DNA of 64,000 bases from NCBI GenBank assembly GCA_048594725.1, contig JBMDXA010000146.1, positions 1-64,000 of the forward strand. Direction: 5' to 3'. The stretch is from JAFDZV01 sp048594725 (GTDB lineage: Bacteria; Bacteroidota; Ignavibacteria; OLB7). The number at the start of each line of letters is the position of its first letter. The first letter of the stretch is position 1. Shown here piece by piece: positions 41,483-51,123 of the stretch. The translations under genes were made by a program, and so were the position numbers. The notes under the pieces are model-generated. The model worked only from the letters and a program-made list of their open reading frames with translations, was not told where the DNA came from and made no database searches.

Positions 41483-42364
41483 CTATGATAACCCGTTGAT
41501 GATCGCCTCGGCATATGCGGCGGGAGTGATCGGGCCGCCGGAGCATGAGCCCGAATTCTCGCAGTCGATGATATCATCGTACCGCCAGATGAACCCGCCG
41601 CCGATACCGAGCGACTTCCATCCAGCGTACTGCGTCTGCATCTGATCCGGGCATTCGCCGCTGGCACAGCCGGTTCCATTGCGGGACCAGAGGCCCGGAA
41701 GGATAAAGTGCGCCGCACCGGGGCCGAGAACAGGGGCTATGGAATCGATCCACTGCGGAAGCTGATAGACGTTCCCGCCGCCGCCGGCATAACACTGTAG
41801 ATTGTAGGCGGTCACCAGACCCGGTGCCTCTGCCTGGAGCTGCTTGAGGCATCCGGCCCAGAACGACATGTCCATATAGGGGCAGAAGGTGATCTGCTGG
41901 TACCCGATCGCCTTCAGCATCAGAGAGAACTGCACGATGGTGTCCTGATCGTAAAGATCCTCGTCATCGAAGTCTATGCCGTCGATCGATGGGATGACCT
42001 CCAGCAGTTTTGCGAAGTTCTTGTACAGCGGGCTTCCCGAGCCGGTACCGAAGTGCGCAATCAAACTCTGGATGTTGGTGAAATCGGTAGGGCCGCCTCC
42101 GCTGCCAACTGAAAAGAGCAGCCGGTTGACCGAGGTGGTCCCGGTCTTCAACTGCGCCAGCAGCCCGGGCCACGAGGAGTCCCCTACGTAGGTGCCGTCG
42201 GTGACGATCAGCGTATCATTGAGCGTGAGGTCGGCGTTTGTTGCGTTGACATGTACGGACCACGCAAGAACCGTGGAGAAACCGGAGGCCTTGATGTTGT
42301 CGATAACGGACTGCCCGCCACTGTACAGATCCTCCCAGCAATACACTGCTGAAGTGATGCTCAT
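41483..42364 (-). CDS. Glycoside hydrolase family 18-like protein
   Basis: 293 residues from ATG 42364. The central IDGIDFDDED resembles the GH18 active-site DxxDxDxE; here D-G-I-D-F-D-D-E, which would supply the catalytic Glu. Other barrel strands are visible: VLAWSVHVN, RLLFSVGSGGGP, ITFCPYMDMSFW, TAYNLQCYAGG and GGFIWRYDD. GH18 enzymes cleave chitin or related beta-1,4-GlcNAc polymers; chitinase-like lectins also use the fold. There is no signal peptide, so an intracellular product or non-classical export is implied. The frame is open upstream to 42526, but that part shows no coding character. Confidence 0.75.
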   Translation of the reverse strand: MSITSAVYCWEDLYSGGQSVIDNIKASGFSTVLAWSVHVNATNADLTLNDTLIVTDGTYVGDSSWPGLLAQLKTGTTSVNRLLFSVGSGGGPTDFTNIQSLIAHFGTGSGSPLYKNFAKLLEVIPSIDGIDFDDEDLYDQDTIVQFSLMLKAIGYQQITFCPYMDMSFWAGCLKQLQAEAPGLVTAYNLQCYAGGGGNVYQLPQWIDSIAPVLGPGAAHFILPGLWSRNGTGCASGECPDQMQTQYAGWKSLGIGGGFIWRYDDIIDCENSGSCSGGPITPAAYAEAIINGLS

Positions 42365-42825
42365 GAGGTATATCCCTTGTGTCTGATGATGTGAACATAT
42401 CACGTACAGCAATGCTCCGCATTGCGCGGCACTGGACTGCCGGATACGTATTTCCTTGAACGCTCTGGCCGGCAGGAACGGGGTAGAACCGAACACGGTG
42501 CCTGGCATCAACGTCCGATGCGTCACACATCCGGAGCACGTTCGTGCTCGAGGGAAGAGGAAGGGGAAACAGGTGTTTTGGGGGTGTCACAAACATACGT
42601 GCGGCAATGGCTCGATGCAAGTATCGGCATGCGTGCCGGAGCCCATACCACCTATTCCCTCTCCCCCGGAGATTTTCATGGCTCTATGCCTGATCGTGCC
42701 ATGGAAATGCCCTGATAATCTGTTCTGATGCTCGCAAGCCGATGATGCGGGATCTGAGACCGCGTCATCGGCTTAAGCATGGTGGGTGGCCCCAGCCTCC
42801 TTACCGCGTCGTTCTGCTTCTATCT
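42365..42825. other. Gap with a terminator-like hairpin
   Basis: No gene is supported. Near the right end a 15-base stem, AAGCCGATGATGCGG (42736-42750) with CCGCGTCATCGGCTT (42760-42774), with one wobble, probably terminates the reductase gene that ends at 42826. Confidence 0.6.
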
Positions 42826-43386
42826 CTACCTCTTCGGCTCATACCGCAATGCCACCGCCCCCGAACCGAACTCCTGCCGGTTCACGAGTTTCAGGTCGGC
42901 GTACTTCGCTAATCCTGCGAAGAGCGTCGGTCCATGGCCCGCAATTCTGGGATGCACGATGAACTCGTATTCATCGATCAATCCCATCTCCGCCAATGCA
43001 AGCGGGAGCTGCACGCCACCCACGTACAATCCCTTGCCCGGCTCCTGCTTCAACTGCCGAACGGTGTTCTCCAGATCCCCGCGCACGAGCTCCGCGTTCC
43101 AGTCGGCCCGTTCCAGGGTGCTGGATACCACGTATTTTTTTGCCGCGTCGATCGTACGGGCGAAGGGTTGCATCCAATCGGCCATCCACTCGGGCCACGC
43201 ACCCGTTTGCGGATCTGGCCGCCATGCCGCTTCCATCATTTCGTACACGACCCGGCCAAAAATGAGGGCATCGGCCCGCGCGAGCGTCTCGGCCGCGTGA
43301 CGATGCAATTCTTCGTCCGGCGACATTGCACGATGATCGCAGCACCCGTCCAGGGTGAGGTTGATGGAATACCGAAGTGGTCGCAT
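42826..43386 (-). CDS. RibD C-terminal / dihydrofolate reductase-like protein
   Basis: 186 residues from ATG 43386. Features: RYSINLTLDGCCDHRA, ADALIFGRVVYEMM, KYVVSSTLERADWN, LYVGGVQLPLALAEMGLIDEYEF, the pattern of YyaP/YwjB-type DHFR-like reductases with an NADPH-binding V-G-G motif. It probably reduces a pterin or pyrimidine-type substrate. It faces away from the VOC gene, and the region between carries a perfect inverted repeat. Confidence 0.85.
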   Translation of the reverse strand: MRPLRYSINLTLDGCCDHRAMSPDEELHRHAAETLARADALIFGRVVYEMMEAAWRPDPQTGAWPEWMADWMQPFARTIDAAKKYVVSSTLERADWNAELVRGDLENTVRQLKQEPGKGLYVGGVQLPLALAEMGLIDEYEFIVHPRIAGHGPTLFAGLAKYADLKLVNRQEFGSGAVALRYEPKR

Positions 43387-43494
43387 TGGATAAGATCTCC
43401 TATAGTGATAAGGCTGCCTGACTACTGACCATTCGGAACGTTTCCGTGGATTCATCCGGTTCAGCCGTAATGAGATATTGAGGGTAGAAAAAAT

Positions 43495-43586
43495 CGCCTG
43501 GAGCGGATTTTCTCCGGAAACTCCGTGGAGCAGGCCATTCCTCCGTGTCTGAAAAGGGGTAATTCGATTGAAATCCGCTCCAGGCG
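43495..43586. repeat. 16-base perfect inverted repeat in the divergent promoter region
   Basis: CGCCTGGAGCGGATTT (43495-43510) and AAATCCGCTCCAGGCG (43571-43586), 60 bases apart, between the reductase and VOC genes. The arms are exact. It may form an RNA hairpin or bind a dimeric regulator. The rest of the gap 43387-43782 shows no gene. Confidence 0.65.
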
Positions 43587-43782
43587 CAGGATACGGAGAA
43601 TGTCTGCTAGACAGCGTATCCATCCATACCGGACAGTTGCACGGTAATGTTCGGCAATGTATGTTCGCGGATCGAAATACCCAAAACTATTAGGTTTGCT
43701 GCCTCTGCGTGCAATCGCTCTTCCCGGCAGTAGGATTGCTCTTGCGGATCACGCTATCCCAACACACATCAAAGGAGAAATC

Positions 43783-44154
43783 ATGGAACTTGGTGCATTT
43801 TCAATCAGCCTGGCCGTCAAGGATCTTCAGGCTTCCAGGGAGTTTTACGAGAAATTCGGATTCAAGGCATTTGGCGGGGACCCTGCGCATAACTGGCTGA
43901 TTCTGAAGAACGGCGATCATGTCATCGGTCTTTTCCAGGGCATGTTCGAAAAGAATATCCTTACCTTCAATCCCGGCTGGGACAGCAACGCACAGCAACT
44001 CCCCTCGTTCACGGATGTGCGCGAGCTGCAGCGGCAGTTGAAGGCGCAGGGGGTGGAGCTGATGAGCGAGGCGGATGAAACCACGACCGGCCCGGCCAGC
44101 TTTGTCGCGGTGGACCCCGACGGAAATCCTGTGCTCGTGGATCAGCACGTCTGA
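43783..44154 (+). CDS. VOC (glyoxalase-like) family protein
   Basis: 123 residues with AAAGGAG 5 bases before the ATG. Pattern: FSISLAVKDLQASREFYEKF and the repeat unit WLILKNGDHVIGLF, ending with SFVAVDPDGNPVLVD. This is the vicinal-oxygen-chelate fold of glyoxalases, dioxygenases and antibiotic-resistance proteins. Activity cannot be read. Confidence 0.88.
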   Translation: MELGAFSISLAVKDLQASREFYEKFGFKAFGGDPAHNWLILKNGDHVIGLFQGMFEKNILTFNPGWDSNAQQLPSFTDVRELQRQLKAQGVELMSEADETTTGPASFVAVDPDGNPVLVDQHV

Positions 44155-44333
44155 AGTGGGGATGGGGGCCCGGCTCTCCGGGCTTTTCGTCTGAAAAGCA
44201 GATGGGCGATCCGTATCGGCTGGCGGAAGATGCTGGGGTGCTGCTCGTGCATGGGCGGAGTTGGAACGGCCTGAACCAGGGCGGGAAAATTCTCTGCGGT
44301 GATGAATACACTTCTACAATAATCTGAGTCCAT

Positions 44334-44717
44334 ATGAAGACCTTCGGTGAGTTCTCCGCTGAAAAGAAGCAGAGGGAAGAGGATATCGCGGAGTGGATCA
44401 AGCAGTACGATCACGAGACCTACAAGCCCGTTCCGGGGACGAAACATTCCTACCGGCCGGCGTTCGGGCCTACCAGTGCCGGGACCGTCAAACATTCCCA
44501 TGTGTATGCGAAGCCCAAGGGAGGCGGTCCGGAGATTTATGTGGTCAATACCGACCGCAACGGGTACGATGGCGCCAGCGGTATGGAAATCCCGACCGCT
44601 CATGCCGATTATTTCCGGTCGCTTGGTTACGACATCGATTCGGATAATATCCTTCAGGGTCTGGAATCCACGAGAATGGAAACGGATTCCTACGATCTCA
44701 TTATCCTGGTAGAGTAA
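44334..44717 (+). CDS. Hypothetical protein
   Basis: 127 residues, rather acidic, starting MKTFGEFSAEKKQREEDIAE (helical) and continuing with short beta stretches (GPEIYVVNTDRNGYDGA, DSYDLIILVE). No signal peptide and no recognised family; the small-domain size is that of a regulator or immunity-like protein. Upstream ribosome-binding site is weak. The Lys/Glu-rich start and the coherent body argue for a real gene. Confidence 0.55.
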   Translation: MKTFGEFSAEKKQREEDIAEWIKQYDHETYKPVPGTKHSYRPAFGPTSAGTVKHSHVYAKPKGGGPEIYVVNTDRNGYDGASGMEIPTAHADYFRSLGYDIDSDNILQGLESTRMETDSYDLIILVE

Positions 44718-44771
44718 GCTATGGCAACTATATACTCCAGTGGCCCCCAGTAGGCGCTCCCGGAAGAACCC

Positions 44772-44832
44772 CACGCAAAGCCGCGAAGGCGCAAAGAAAG
44801 ACCTCTTCTTTGCGCCTTCGCGGCTTTGCGTG
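44772..44832. repeat. 27-base perfect hairpin from paired CGCAAAG repeats
   Basis: Left arm 44772-44798 (starting CACGCAAAGCCGCGAAGG) and right arm 44806-44832, an exact reverse complement, with a 7-base loop AGACCTC. It equals two head-to-head copies of the repeat seen at 1950-1976 and 55703-55730. It lies in the gap 44718-45188 after the hypothetical gene and probably acts as a transcription terminator or RNA-stabilising structure. No gene is otherwise supported there. Confidence 0.75.
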
Positions 44833-45188
44833 ATGCATCTGGCATGGTTGGGGCTATGCGCTAAGCTGTTTGAAGCCCGGCATGCGCTAGACGGGACGAT
44901 TTTTCAGCTTCTCCGGCATCGGCAGAGCGGAAGGTGGAAAATCCCCGTCTGCCAGTGCTCGGGTCTGCCGTGCGCTTTTCTGCGATACGGAGTCCTTGTT
45001 CCGGTTCTTGCACGCAGCGAGGGCCGGCAACGATAGCAGACCCGCACCCACCATCACCTGTTCTTTACCTTGTGGCGCCCCTTCCTGTTTGGGTCTGTGG
45101 GAGCAATAATGGTAAGTTGAGCCCGCTACCGGTTCCACCCCCCACATCCAAATTCAACCAACCAGATATCACAAGAAAGGAGCGTGCA

Positions 45189-47963
45189 GTGACCATGCAA
45201 GAGCCTTCGTCCACCTCGGCCACCATCCCCCTGCTCATCTGTCCTACCACCCATAACGATTGGGACTGGCTGCTGAAATTCGAGGAGTATTACAGCAGTT
45301 CAAATGCCCCCAACAATATCGGAGGGGTGCAGGCCATTCTGAATAATGTGGCGGAGATATTTGCGGGGAGCAGCGATGAGGATAAAAAATTCCGCTTCTC
45401 CTACGCCGAAATAGGATTTCTGCGCCAGTATCTCCAGGATCATCCGGAGAAGATAGCGACGTTCCGAGAGGCGGGGAGGCGCTTCTGCCTGCTGGGAGGA
45501 GGAATTACCTCTCCCGATAATCAGGTGTCGCACTGCGAGGTGTTCATCCGCAATTATCTCACCGGCCACGAGTACCTGAAGTCGGTCGGCCTGATCGACA
45601 AGGTCTTTTTCGTGGCGTGGCTGCCGGACGATTTCGGTCATGATCCGCAGTTGCCAGTATTGATCGAGGCGCTCGGCATGAAGGCGCTCGCCGTTTCCCG
45701 TATCCCCGGCTCCATCCAGCCTCAGCCCTGTTCGGCCACCCAGCACGCCGCCAGGGACGTGCGTACCAACGGCATGGCCTTCAATTGGCCCGGCGCCGAT
45801 GGCTCCGGCATGCTGACGCATTTCATGCCCGCTACCTACTATGGCATCACCAATTACAGCGTTTCCGATGCAGGCACCGGCATGACCGATTTTCTCGAAA
45901 ACAATTATCTGCATATTTCCAGCGACGACCGTAAACCGGTCGTCTGGCCCGGCGATATCGTCTTCGCCACCCAGGGGGGCGACTGGCAGTACCCGGCCAC
46001 CCCGGAACTGCCCCCGAATTCCGATTATTCCTACGACTGGACCGGGGCGATCGATGCAACCGTAAGCACCGGCGGCGTGGTTGCCAGGAGCGAGCTTGCC
46101 ACCTTCGCGGATTATTATGATCGGTTGATGCGGAACGGGAGCACCATCCCCTCGTTCGAGCTGTATGCCGAAAATTACTGGACAGGATATTTCGCCAGCC
46201 GCCCGCAGCTCAAGATCGATCACTACAACGCGGCCCAGTGGCTCCTCGGTGCCGAAGTGCTGGGAGCGCTCCTGGCGCTCTGCGGGGACATCAATGGGCA
46301 GGAGGCGGAAAAGAAGCTCGCGGAGGCGATCGCCGAGGGATGGCATCAGCTTGTACCCACCACACACCACGATTTCGTCACGGGCACCTCGCCGGATAGC
46401 GTCTACGATACTTCCGGGTCCGTGGGGCAGGGGCCGGAGATGTGGGATGCCAACGGGCAGCTATCCATGTCCAGCCAGGCCGCGATACTGGCAGCCGATG
46501 CCGTGAGCCTTGGGATGACGCAGCTGGCCGATCTGGTGGCGGCCAATCCCTATCCGGGAGAAATCCCCGTTGTGGTGTTCAACCAGATCGGGCGCGATCT
46601 CCCCGATACGGCGATGGTGGAAATGGATGACCCCAGCGGCGGAACCGTTGATTACCGGATCAGGGTGGGAGAGGATACGGCCCCGGTGCAGAGGAGCTCC
46701 AATAATACGCTTCTGTTCCAGGTGCCGGGTATGCGCTCGATGGCATATCGCGTGGTCTATCTCATACCGGGGGGAGCTGGCACCCCTCCCATGGCAAGCC
46801 AGCCGAAGACAGGGGAATATATCTTCACCAACGATGGCGTGGTAAGCCTGCTTCTTTCGCAGAGCGACGGCTGGGCCATCAAGCAGCTCACCATCGACCG
46901 GCAGCCCCATATCCAGGTGGGCGGCCCCTACGCCAACCGGATCGGCATCTGGAGCGATAGCGGAAATATCTATCAGTTCGGGATGGAATATCAGTCGTAC
47001 TGCAACCAGTACGGAGGATTTGCATTCACCGCATTTCTGAATGGGACCACTGGCGCGCTTGTGGAGAAGGGGCCGATCCGCTGGCGCTTCATCGCCACTC
47101 TGGTCGATCCCGCATCGGGAGCTACCTTCACCACGCAGTACGATCTGATTCGGGGAGAGAAGCTGGTTCGCATCACCACCTCCGGGGCCGCCCCGGATAC
47201 GGGAAATGGCACCTCGGTGCTGGTATCGTTCCCGATGCAGACCAATAATGCGGCCACCGGAAGCATGCTGGAGTACGGCACCTCCGCCTTCTGGGAGAAC
47301 CGCAATCCCCAGCAGTCGTGGGATGGGCTGACCTTCCGCGCCAGCCACGACTTCGCGCAGCTTCTCACCGGGGACGGGAATGCGATAGCGGCGGTCTATC
47401 ACAACGGAATCCCCGCCTGGACCATCGATGGAGCCATCCTGCGCGGATGCCTGCTGCGCAACACTCCGGGTGGCGGGCGCGGTGCATCCGGGCACGATAA
47501 CAGCAGTCATACGCAGCACTACACCCTGGATGTGGAGGCCCGTCCGGCCGAGACGGGCTATCCGCTCCGCACCGCGCTCTACACCCAGACCCCGCTCCGC
47601 GCCAGGGTTGTGACCGCTGCGGCCGGGGCTGGGATGCCTGAGCAGGCACATCTTGCAAGCGTGGACCAGGCCGATGCGGTGCTGCGTGTTGCGAAGATGA
47701 CCCACGCTTCCGAAGATGCCGGCCGGAGCCTGATCCTTCGCGTGCAGCAGGCGCGCCGGAGCGCACAGCAGCTCGATATCCAGCTTCCGTTTCTGGCAGG
47801 CGGTGGCACCCGGGTGGCGCCGGAGATCGTAACGGCGCTGGAGACCAGTCCGGCAAATCCGCCGGAGGTTGAGCTGTCGGGGACCACCGCATCGTTCCAG
47901 GCCAACCGAGCGCTCTGGACGATGCGGGTGCCGATCACGTTGCAGGTAACGCGTGTTGAATGA
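45189..47963 (+). CDS. GH38-like alpha-mannosidase
   Basis: 924 residues. The N-terminal catalytic domain has THNDWDWL (zinc ligands H and D) and the nucleophile region WLPDDFGHDPQLP with Asp as nucleophile. The central part and C-terminal beta domains (from about 500) are typical for GH38 of 850-1000 residues. It should remove alpha-linked mannose from oligosaccharides; divergent DWDW and DDFGHD versus the usual HNDxGW and DPFGHS suggest an unusual substrate. Start: GTG 45189 sits 6 bases after AAGGAG; ATG 45195 is the alternative. No signal peptide, so cytoplasmic, and no transporter is adjacent. Confidence 0.85.
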   Translation: MTMQEPSSTSATIPLLICPTTHNDWDWLLKFEEYYSSSNAPNNIGGVQAILNNVAEIFAGSSDEDKKFRFSYAEIGFLRQYLQDHPEKIATFREAGRRFCLLGGGITSPDNQVSHCEVFIRNYLTGHEYLKSVGLIDKVFFVAWLPDDFGHDPQLPVLIEALGMKALAVSRIPGSIQPQPCSATQHAARDVRTNGMAFNWPGADGSGMLTHFMPATYYGITNYSVSDAGTGMTDFLENNYLHISSDDRKPVVWPGDIVFATQGGDWQYPATPELPPNSDYSYDWTGAIDATVSTGGVVARSELATFADYYDRLMRNGSTIPSFELYAENYWTGYFASRPQLKIDHYNAAQWLLGAEVLGALLALCGDINGQEAEKKLAEAIAEGWHQLVPTTHHDFVTGTSPDSVYDTSGSVGQGPEMWDANGQLSMSSQAAILAADAVSLGMTQLADLVAANPYPGEIPVVVFNQIGRDLPDTAMVEMDDPSGGTVDYRIRVGEDTAPVQRSSNNTLLFQVPGMRSMAYRVVYLIPGGAGTPPMASQPKTGEYIFTNDGVVSLLLSQSDGWAIKQLTIDRQPHIQVGGPYANRIGIWSDSGNIYQFGMEYQSYCNQYGGFAFTAFLNGTTGALVEKGPIRWRFIATLVDPASGATFTTQYDLIRGEKLVRITTSGAAPDTGNGTSVLVSFPMQTNNAATGSMLEYGTSAFWENRNPQQSWDGLTFRASHDFAQLLTGDGNAIAAVYHNGIPAWTIDGAILRGCLLRNTPGGGRGASGHDNSSHTQHYTLDVEARPAETGYPLRTALYTQTPLRARVVTAAAGAGMPEQAHLASVDQADAVLRVAKMTHASEDAGRSLILRVQQARRSAQQLDIQLPFLAGGGTRVAPEIVTALETSPANPPEVELSGTTASFQANRALWTMRVPITLQVTRVE

Positions 47964-48131
47964 TGAGAGGATAATAATTGGTAGGGGAAATAAAAAATAA
48001 GGTGATGATATGCCCGATACCACCATGTGACATCCCGTGGAATTCTTCCGGCGGATGCTGCTCGTGGTTGCTGGCGTATGGATAATTGCCGGAATTACTC
48101 TCCCCGTATCTATCCGCATTGGCGTAGACAC

Positions 48132-48168
48132 GGAAGGCCGTGCCGCAAGTTCCACGGCACGGCCTTCC
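48132..48168. terminator. Long hairpin between convergent genes
   Basis: A 14-base perfect stem GGAAGGCCGTGCCG (48132-48145) and CGGCACGGCCTTCC (48155-48168), 9-base loop, in the gap after the GH38 gene. It serves convergent transcription from both sides. Confidence 0.8.
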
Positions 48169-48222
48169 ATGTATGATATATAGGTCACTGCCGATGCTGT
48201 TGGACACGCATCGTTATCCGGA

Positions 48223-48741
48223 TTATATCCGTGCCGCTTTCAGGGATTTTGACCGCTTCTTTTTCTTTCCGGAGAAGAGCATCGCAATGCCCGCGGTCAC
48301 CGCAAGAGTGATGGCGACTCTTCTTGCCAGCCCGGAGCGGTTGTGCTTCAGGTCGGCTTTCCATCCCTGTTCGGCGAAGATATTGGGTATATGGCCGTGC
48401 GCCAGATCGCTGATGATGCACTCCACCACGTTGATGCGGTCGGCAAGGACAAGCGGCATCCAGTGTCCCAGGCTGCTCTCGCTGTATCTGAACGCATAGC
48501 GGCGGAGCGCGCCGCTCAGCCCGGATGGCGGGGAGGAGGTGCCGAAAACGGCGGTCACATTGGGCCGCTCGTTGGAGTGCAGTATCTCCACGGTCACCGG
48601 CTGCTGCGGCGCCCGCTGGTAATTCCGGCGGCGGTGATCGTCGCCGGTCCAATGCTTCATCGGATAGGTGGGCTCGTTCTCCGGATCGGCATCGATGCCC
48701 CATCCGTTGATATGTTTATACTGTTCTGCTAGCTGTTCCAT
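48223..48741 (-). CDS. Conserved-looking protein with C-terminal membrane helix
   Basis: 172 residues. An N-terminal WGIDADPENEPTYPMK and a middle VFGTSSPPSGLSGALRRYAF, ESSLGHWMPLVLADRINVVE, a hydrophobic helix (about 145-160, VAITLAVTAGIAMLF) and a basic C-terminal tail (SGKKKKRSKSLKAARI) suggest a membrane-associated protein with a cytoplasmic body. I have seen similar ones in Bacteroidota from memory, without a function. It starts 8 bases after the alcohol dehydrogenase gene ends, so the two are co-transcribed. Confidence 0.7.
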   Translation of the reverse strand: MEQLAEQYKHINGWGIDADPENEPTYPMKHWTGDDHRRRNYQRAPQQPVTVEILHSNERPNVTAVFGTSSPPSGLSGALRRYAFRYSESSLGHWMPLVLADRINVVECIISDLAHGHIPNIFAEQGWKADLKHNRSGLARRVAITLAVTAGIAMLFSGKKKKRSKSLKAARI

Positions 48742-48749
48742 GGAAGTTC

Positions 48750-49916
48750 CTAGTTGAGCGTGGCTGATGGGGGAATAAGAACCGGTTTGATACAGTTATC
48801 CAGTTTGGCCGAGAAGATGTGATAGGCATCGCCCACTTCCTCCAATGGGAAGCGATGGGAGATGATCTCCTTCGGATTGATTCTGCCGGCCCTCACATGC
48901 TCGATCAGCCTGGGAAGCAGACGCTTCACCGAAGCCTGGTTGGCCCGCAGGGTGAGGCCCTTGTTCACGATATTGCCGATCGGGACCAGCGTATCGATAG
49001 GACCGTATACACCGACGATGGAAACAATCCCCCCTTTTTTTACCCCATTGATGGCCCAGTGCAGCGCCGTGGCCGCCCCTCCGGTCATCATCAGCTTGCG
49101 GCCCAGAAGGGTCTGGGCGATATCTCCGGATGCATCACCTCCCACCGCATCGATGCAGACGTCGGCGCCATAATAATCGGTGGTCTTTTTCAGGAAGAGC
49201 ACGGGGTCCTCCAGCGAGCGGAAATTATATGCCTCGCACTGTGCATACCGGCGCACGAACTCCAGCCGGTACTCCACATGATCGATCACGATCACGCGCC
49301 CTGCACCGAACAGCCAGGCGCATTTCGCCGCCATTATTCCCACCGGGCCGGCGCCGAACACAACCACCGTATCTCCCGGTTTTATTCCCCCCATTTCAGC
49401 GGCCTGATATCCTGTGGGAACCGCATCGGTCAATAAAACCGCGTCGTCCGGATGGATATCATCGGGGATCACCATCGGTCCCACGTCCGCATAGGGCACA
49501 CGGACATATTCCGCCTGCCCGCCATCGTAGCCTCCGGCCGTATGCGAATAGCCGAAGATGCCCCCCACGGCGGTTGCCTCCGGGTTCGATTCATGGCAAT
49601 TGCCGAACAGCTGCTGCTTGCAGAACGAGCAGCTTCCGCATGCGATATTGAAGGGAACCAGAACATGATCCCCAACCTTCAGATTCTGTACGTCGGTGCC
49701 GACTTCTTCAACGATGCCGGTGAACTCATGCCCGAACGTCATCCCTACGCGGGTATCGGGGACGATCCCGTGGTACAGGTGAAGATCCGATCCGCAGATG
49801 CAGGAACGGGTAACCCGTACGATGGCATCCTGCGGATGCTGAATTTCGGGTTCGGGCTTGTTGCGGTCGGCACGGACGCGATACGGCCCGCGGTAATTCA
49901 TAGCAAGCATAGCCAT
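48750..49916 (-). CDS. Zinc-dependent alcohol dehydrogenase (MDR family)
   Basis: 388 residues from ATG 49916. Catalytic zinc ligands C41, H63 and E64 (RSCICGSDLHLYHG, GHEFTGIVE) and the structural zinc quartet C93, C96, C99 and C107 (ACGSCSFCKQQLFGNC) are all present. The Rossmann motif is VFGAGPVGIMAAKCAWLFGA. The overall pattern is of formaldehyde-dehydrogenase-like or threonine-dehydrogenase-like enzymes of about 390 residues. It is the first gene of a two-gene operon with the membrane-helix protein. The open frame continues upstream to 50342 without coding character. Confidence 0.93.
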   Translation of the reverse strand: MAMLAMNYRGPYRVRADRNKPEPEIQHPQDAIVRVTRSCICGSDLHLYHGIVPDTRVGMTFGHEFTGIVEEVGTDVQNLKVGDHVLVPFNIACGSCSFCKQQLFGNCHESNPEATAVGGIFGYSHTAGGYDGGQAEYVRVPYADVGPMVIPDDIHPDDAVLLTDAVPTGYQAAEMGGIKPGDTVVVFGAGPVGIMAAKCAWLFGAGRVIVIDHVEYRLEFVRRYAQCEAYNFRSLEDPVLFLKKTTDYYGADVCIDAVGGDASGDIAQTLLGRKLMMTGGAATALHWAINGVKKGGIVSIVGVYGPIDTLVPIGNIVNKGLTLRANQASVKRLLPRLIEHVRAGRINPKEIISHRFPLEEVGDAYHIFSAKLDNCIKPVLIPPSATLN

Positions 49917-50332
49917 TAGGGAAAAATGGGTTGATATTGATGTCGAGTTTCCTGCCGTCGGATTACAACGCGAAGAGAGAAGGATCGTGTGATAACCGTG
50001 CAGTAACTGCGAAAAATTCTGTGAAATTATCGTTGAAATAAATGTGCCAGTGAACAGCGTAATTCCTGAAGAGGTTGTTTGATTTTTGCTATTAATTTTC
50101 CTGCGATTATTCTTTTTTTTGATGCGCTCGCTTGCAGCCTCCGTGCAGGCGGTGGCGGGCCGGGCTGATGGGAGTGATTCTCCCGTTAGGGGTCCCGGCG
50201 ATCCCCGGCGGCCGGAGATGGAGGGGGTTGCCGGTAACTGGGCATGGGGCGTACTTTGCGCCGGTGGCAGCCGCACCCGCTGCGGCTCCCGGATACAGCT
50301 ATTCAAGGATCGTATATCAATCGAGGCAGAAG
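49917..50332. other. Divergent intergenic region, no gene supported
   Basis: The gap between the ADH and DinB genes. The section 50020-50110 is A/T-rich with runs of T (TTTTTTTTGATG), suitable for promoters. Nothing else seen. Confidence 0.45.
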
Positions 50333-50827
50333 ATGAGCACACAGGAAACCACGCCGGTTACCGCTACGGTCATCACCCCCGAGGCGCTGCTGGAGCACTG
50401 GCAGGGGCATCGCCGGCTTACCCGGCGGCTGATCGAGGCATTCCCGGAAGACCAGCTTTTTACATTCTCCATCGGGGGGATGCGGACGTTCGGGAAGCTC
50501 TCCATGGAGCTGCTCCATATGGCCGCACCGATGGCCCGGGAGATCATCGGCGAGCAGGACAAGGAATGGGGAGGGCGTGTGGGGGCGGCCGAATCGCGCG
50601 AGGAGATCCTCCGGCTCTGGGATGAGACCACCGAGGCTATCAATACCATCTGGCCGAAAATCGGGCTGGAGCGTTTTCAGGAGCGGATGCTGGCGTTCGG
50701 CCAGTACGAGGGGGTTGTGAGCGATCTACTGTTCTACGTCATCGACAACGAGATTCATCATCGCGGCCAGGGCTATGTCTACCTGCGGGCGCTGGGGATC
50801 GAGCCGCCTCCGTTCTACGAGCGCTGA
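50333..50827 (+). CDS. DinB/DfsB family metal-binding protein
   Basis: 164 residues from ATG 50333, preceded by a GAGG-like site. A four-helix bundle with the ligand pattern MELLHMAAP and the conserved C-terminal NEIHHRGQGYVYLRALG. The DinB/YfiT superfamily includes damage-inducible and thiol-transferase proteins. The substrate cannot be read. A spacer of 296 bases precedes the next gene. Confidence 0.88.
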   Translation: MSTQETTPVTATVITPEALLEHWQGHRRLTRRLIEAFPEDQLFTFSIGGMRTFGKLSMELLHMAAPMAREIIGEQDKEWGGRVGAAESREEILRLWDETTEAINTIWPKIGLERFQERMLAFGQYEGVVSDLLFYVIDNEIHHRGQGYVYLRALGIEPPPFYER

Positions 50828-51123
50828 GGCCGGATACAGGTACATGCCGGGAGCCGGGCCGGAGCTGTTTCCGATCGATGCGGAACGCTCCGGTCCGGCT
50901 CTTCGTTGTATCCGCACCGCCGCTGCCTGAAGTTATCCCCGGCTGTTCATGGAACCGATGTGCGCTCTCCCGGCCACGCACAACGCACTACCTGCCAGCC
51001 GAATCACTCGGCGGCTTCTTATATTCGCCGATCTCATCCGGTATGCCTCCCGGCCCAAGATCGGGGCGGGCGGGTGCCGGAACGATTTCACCGAATAGAC
51101 CTCTCTCAATCTGGAGAATAATG

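Noticed and set aside
46461..48188. A 575-codon open frame opposite the GH38 gene
   Set aside because: No domains; the GH38 gene on the other strand is certain.
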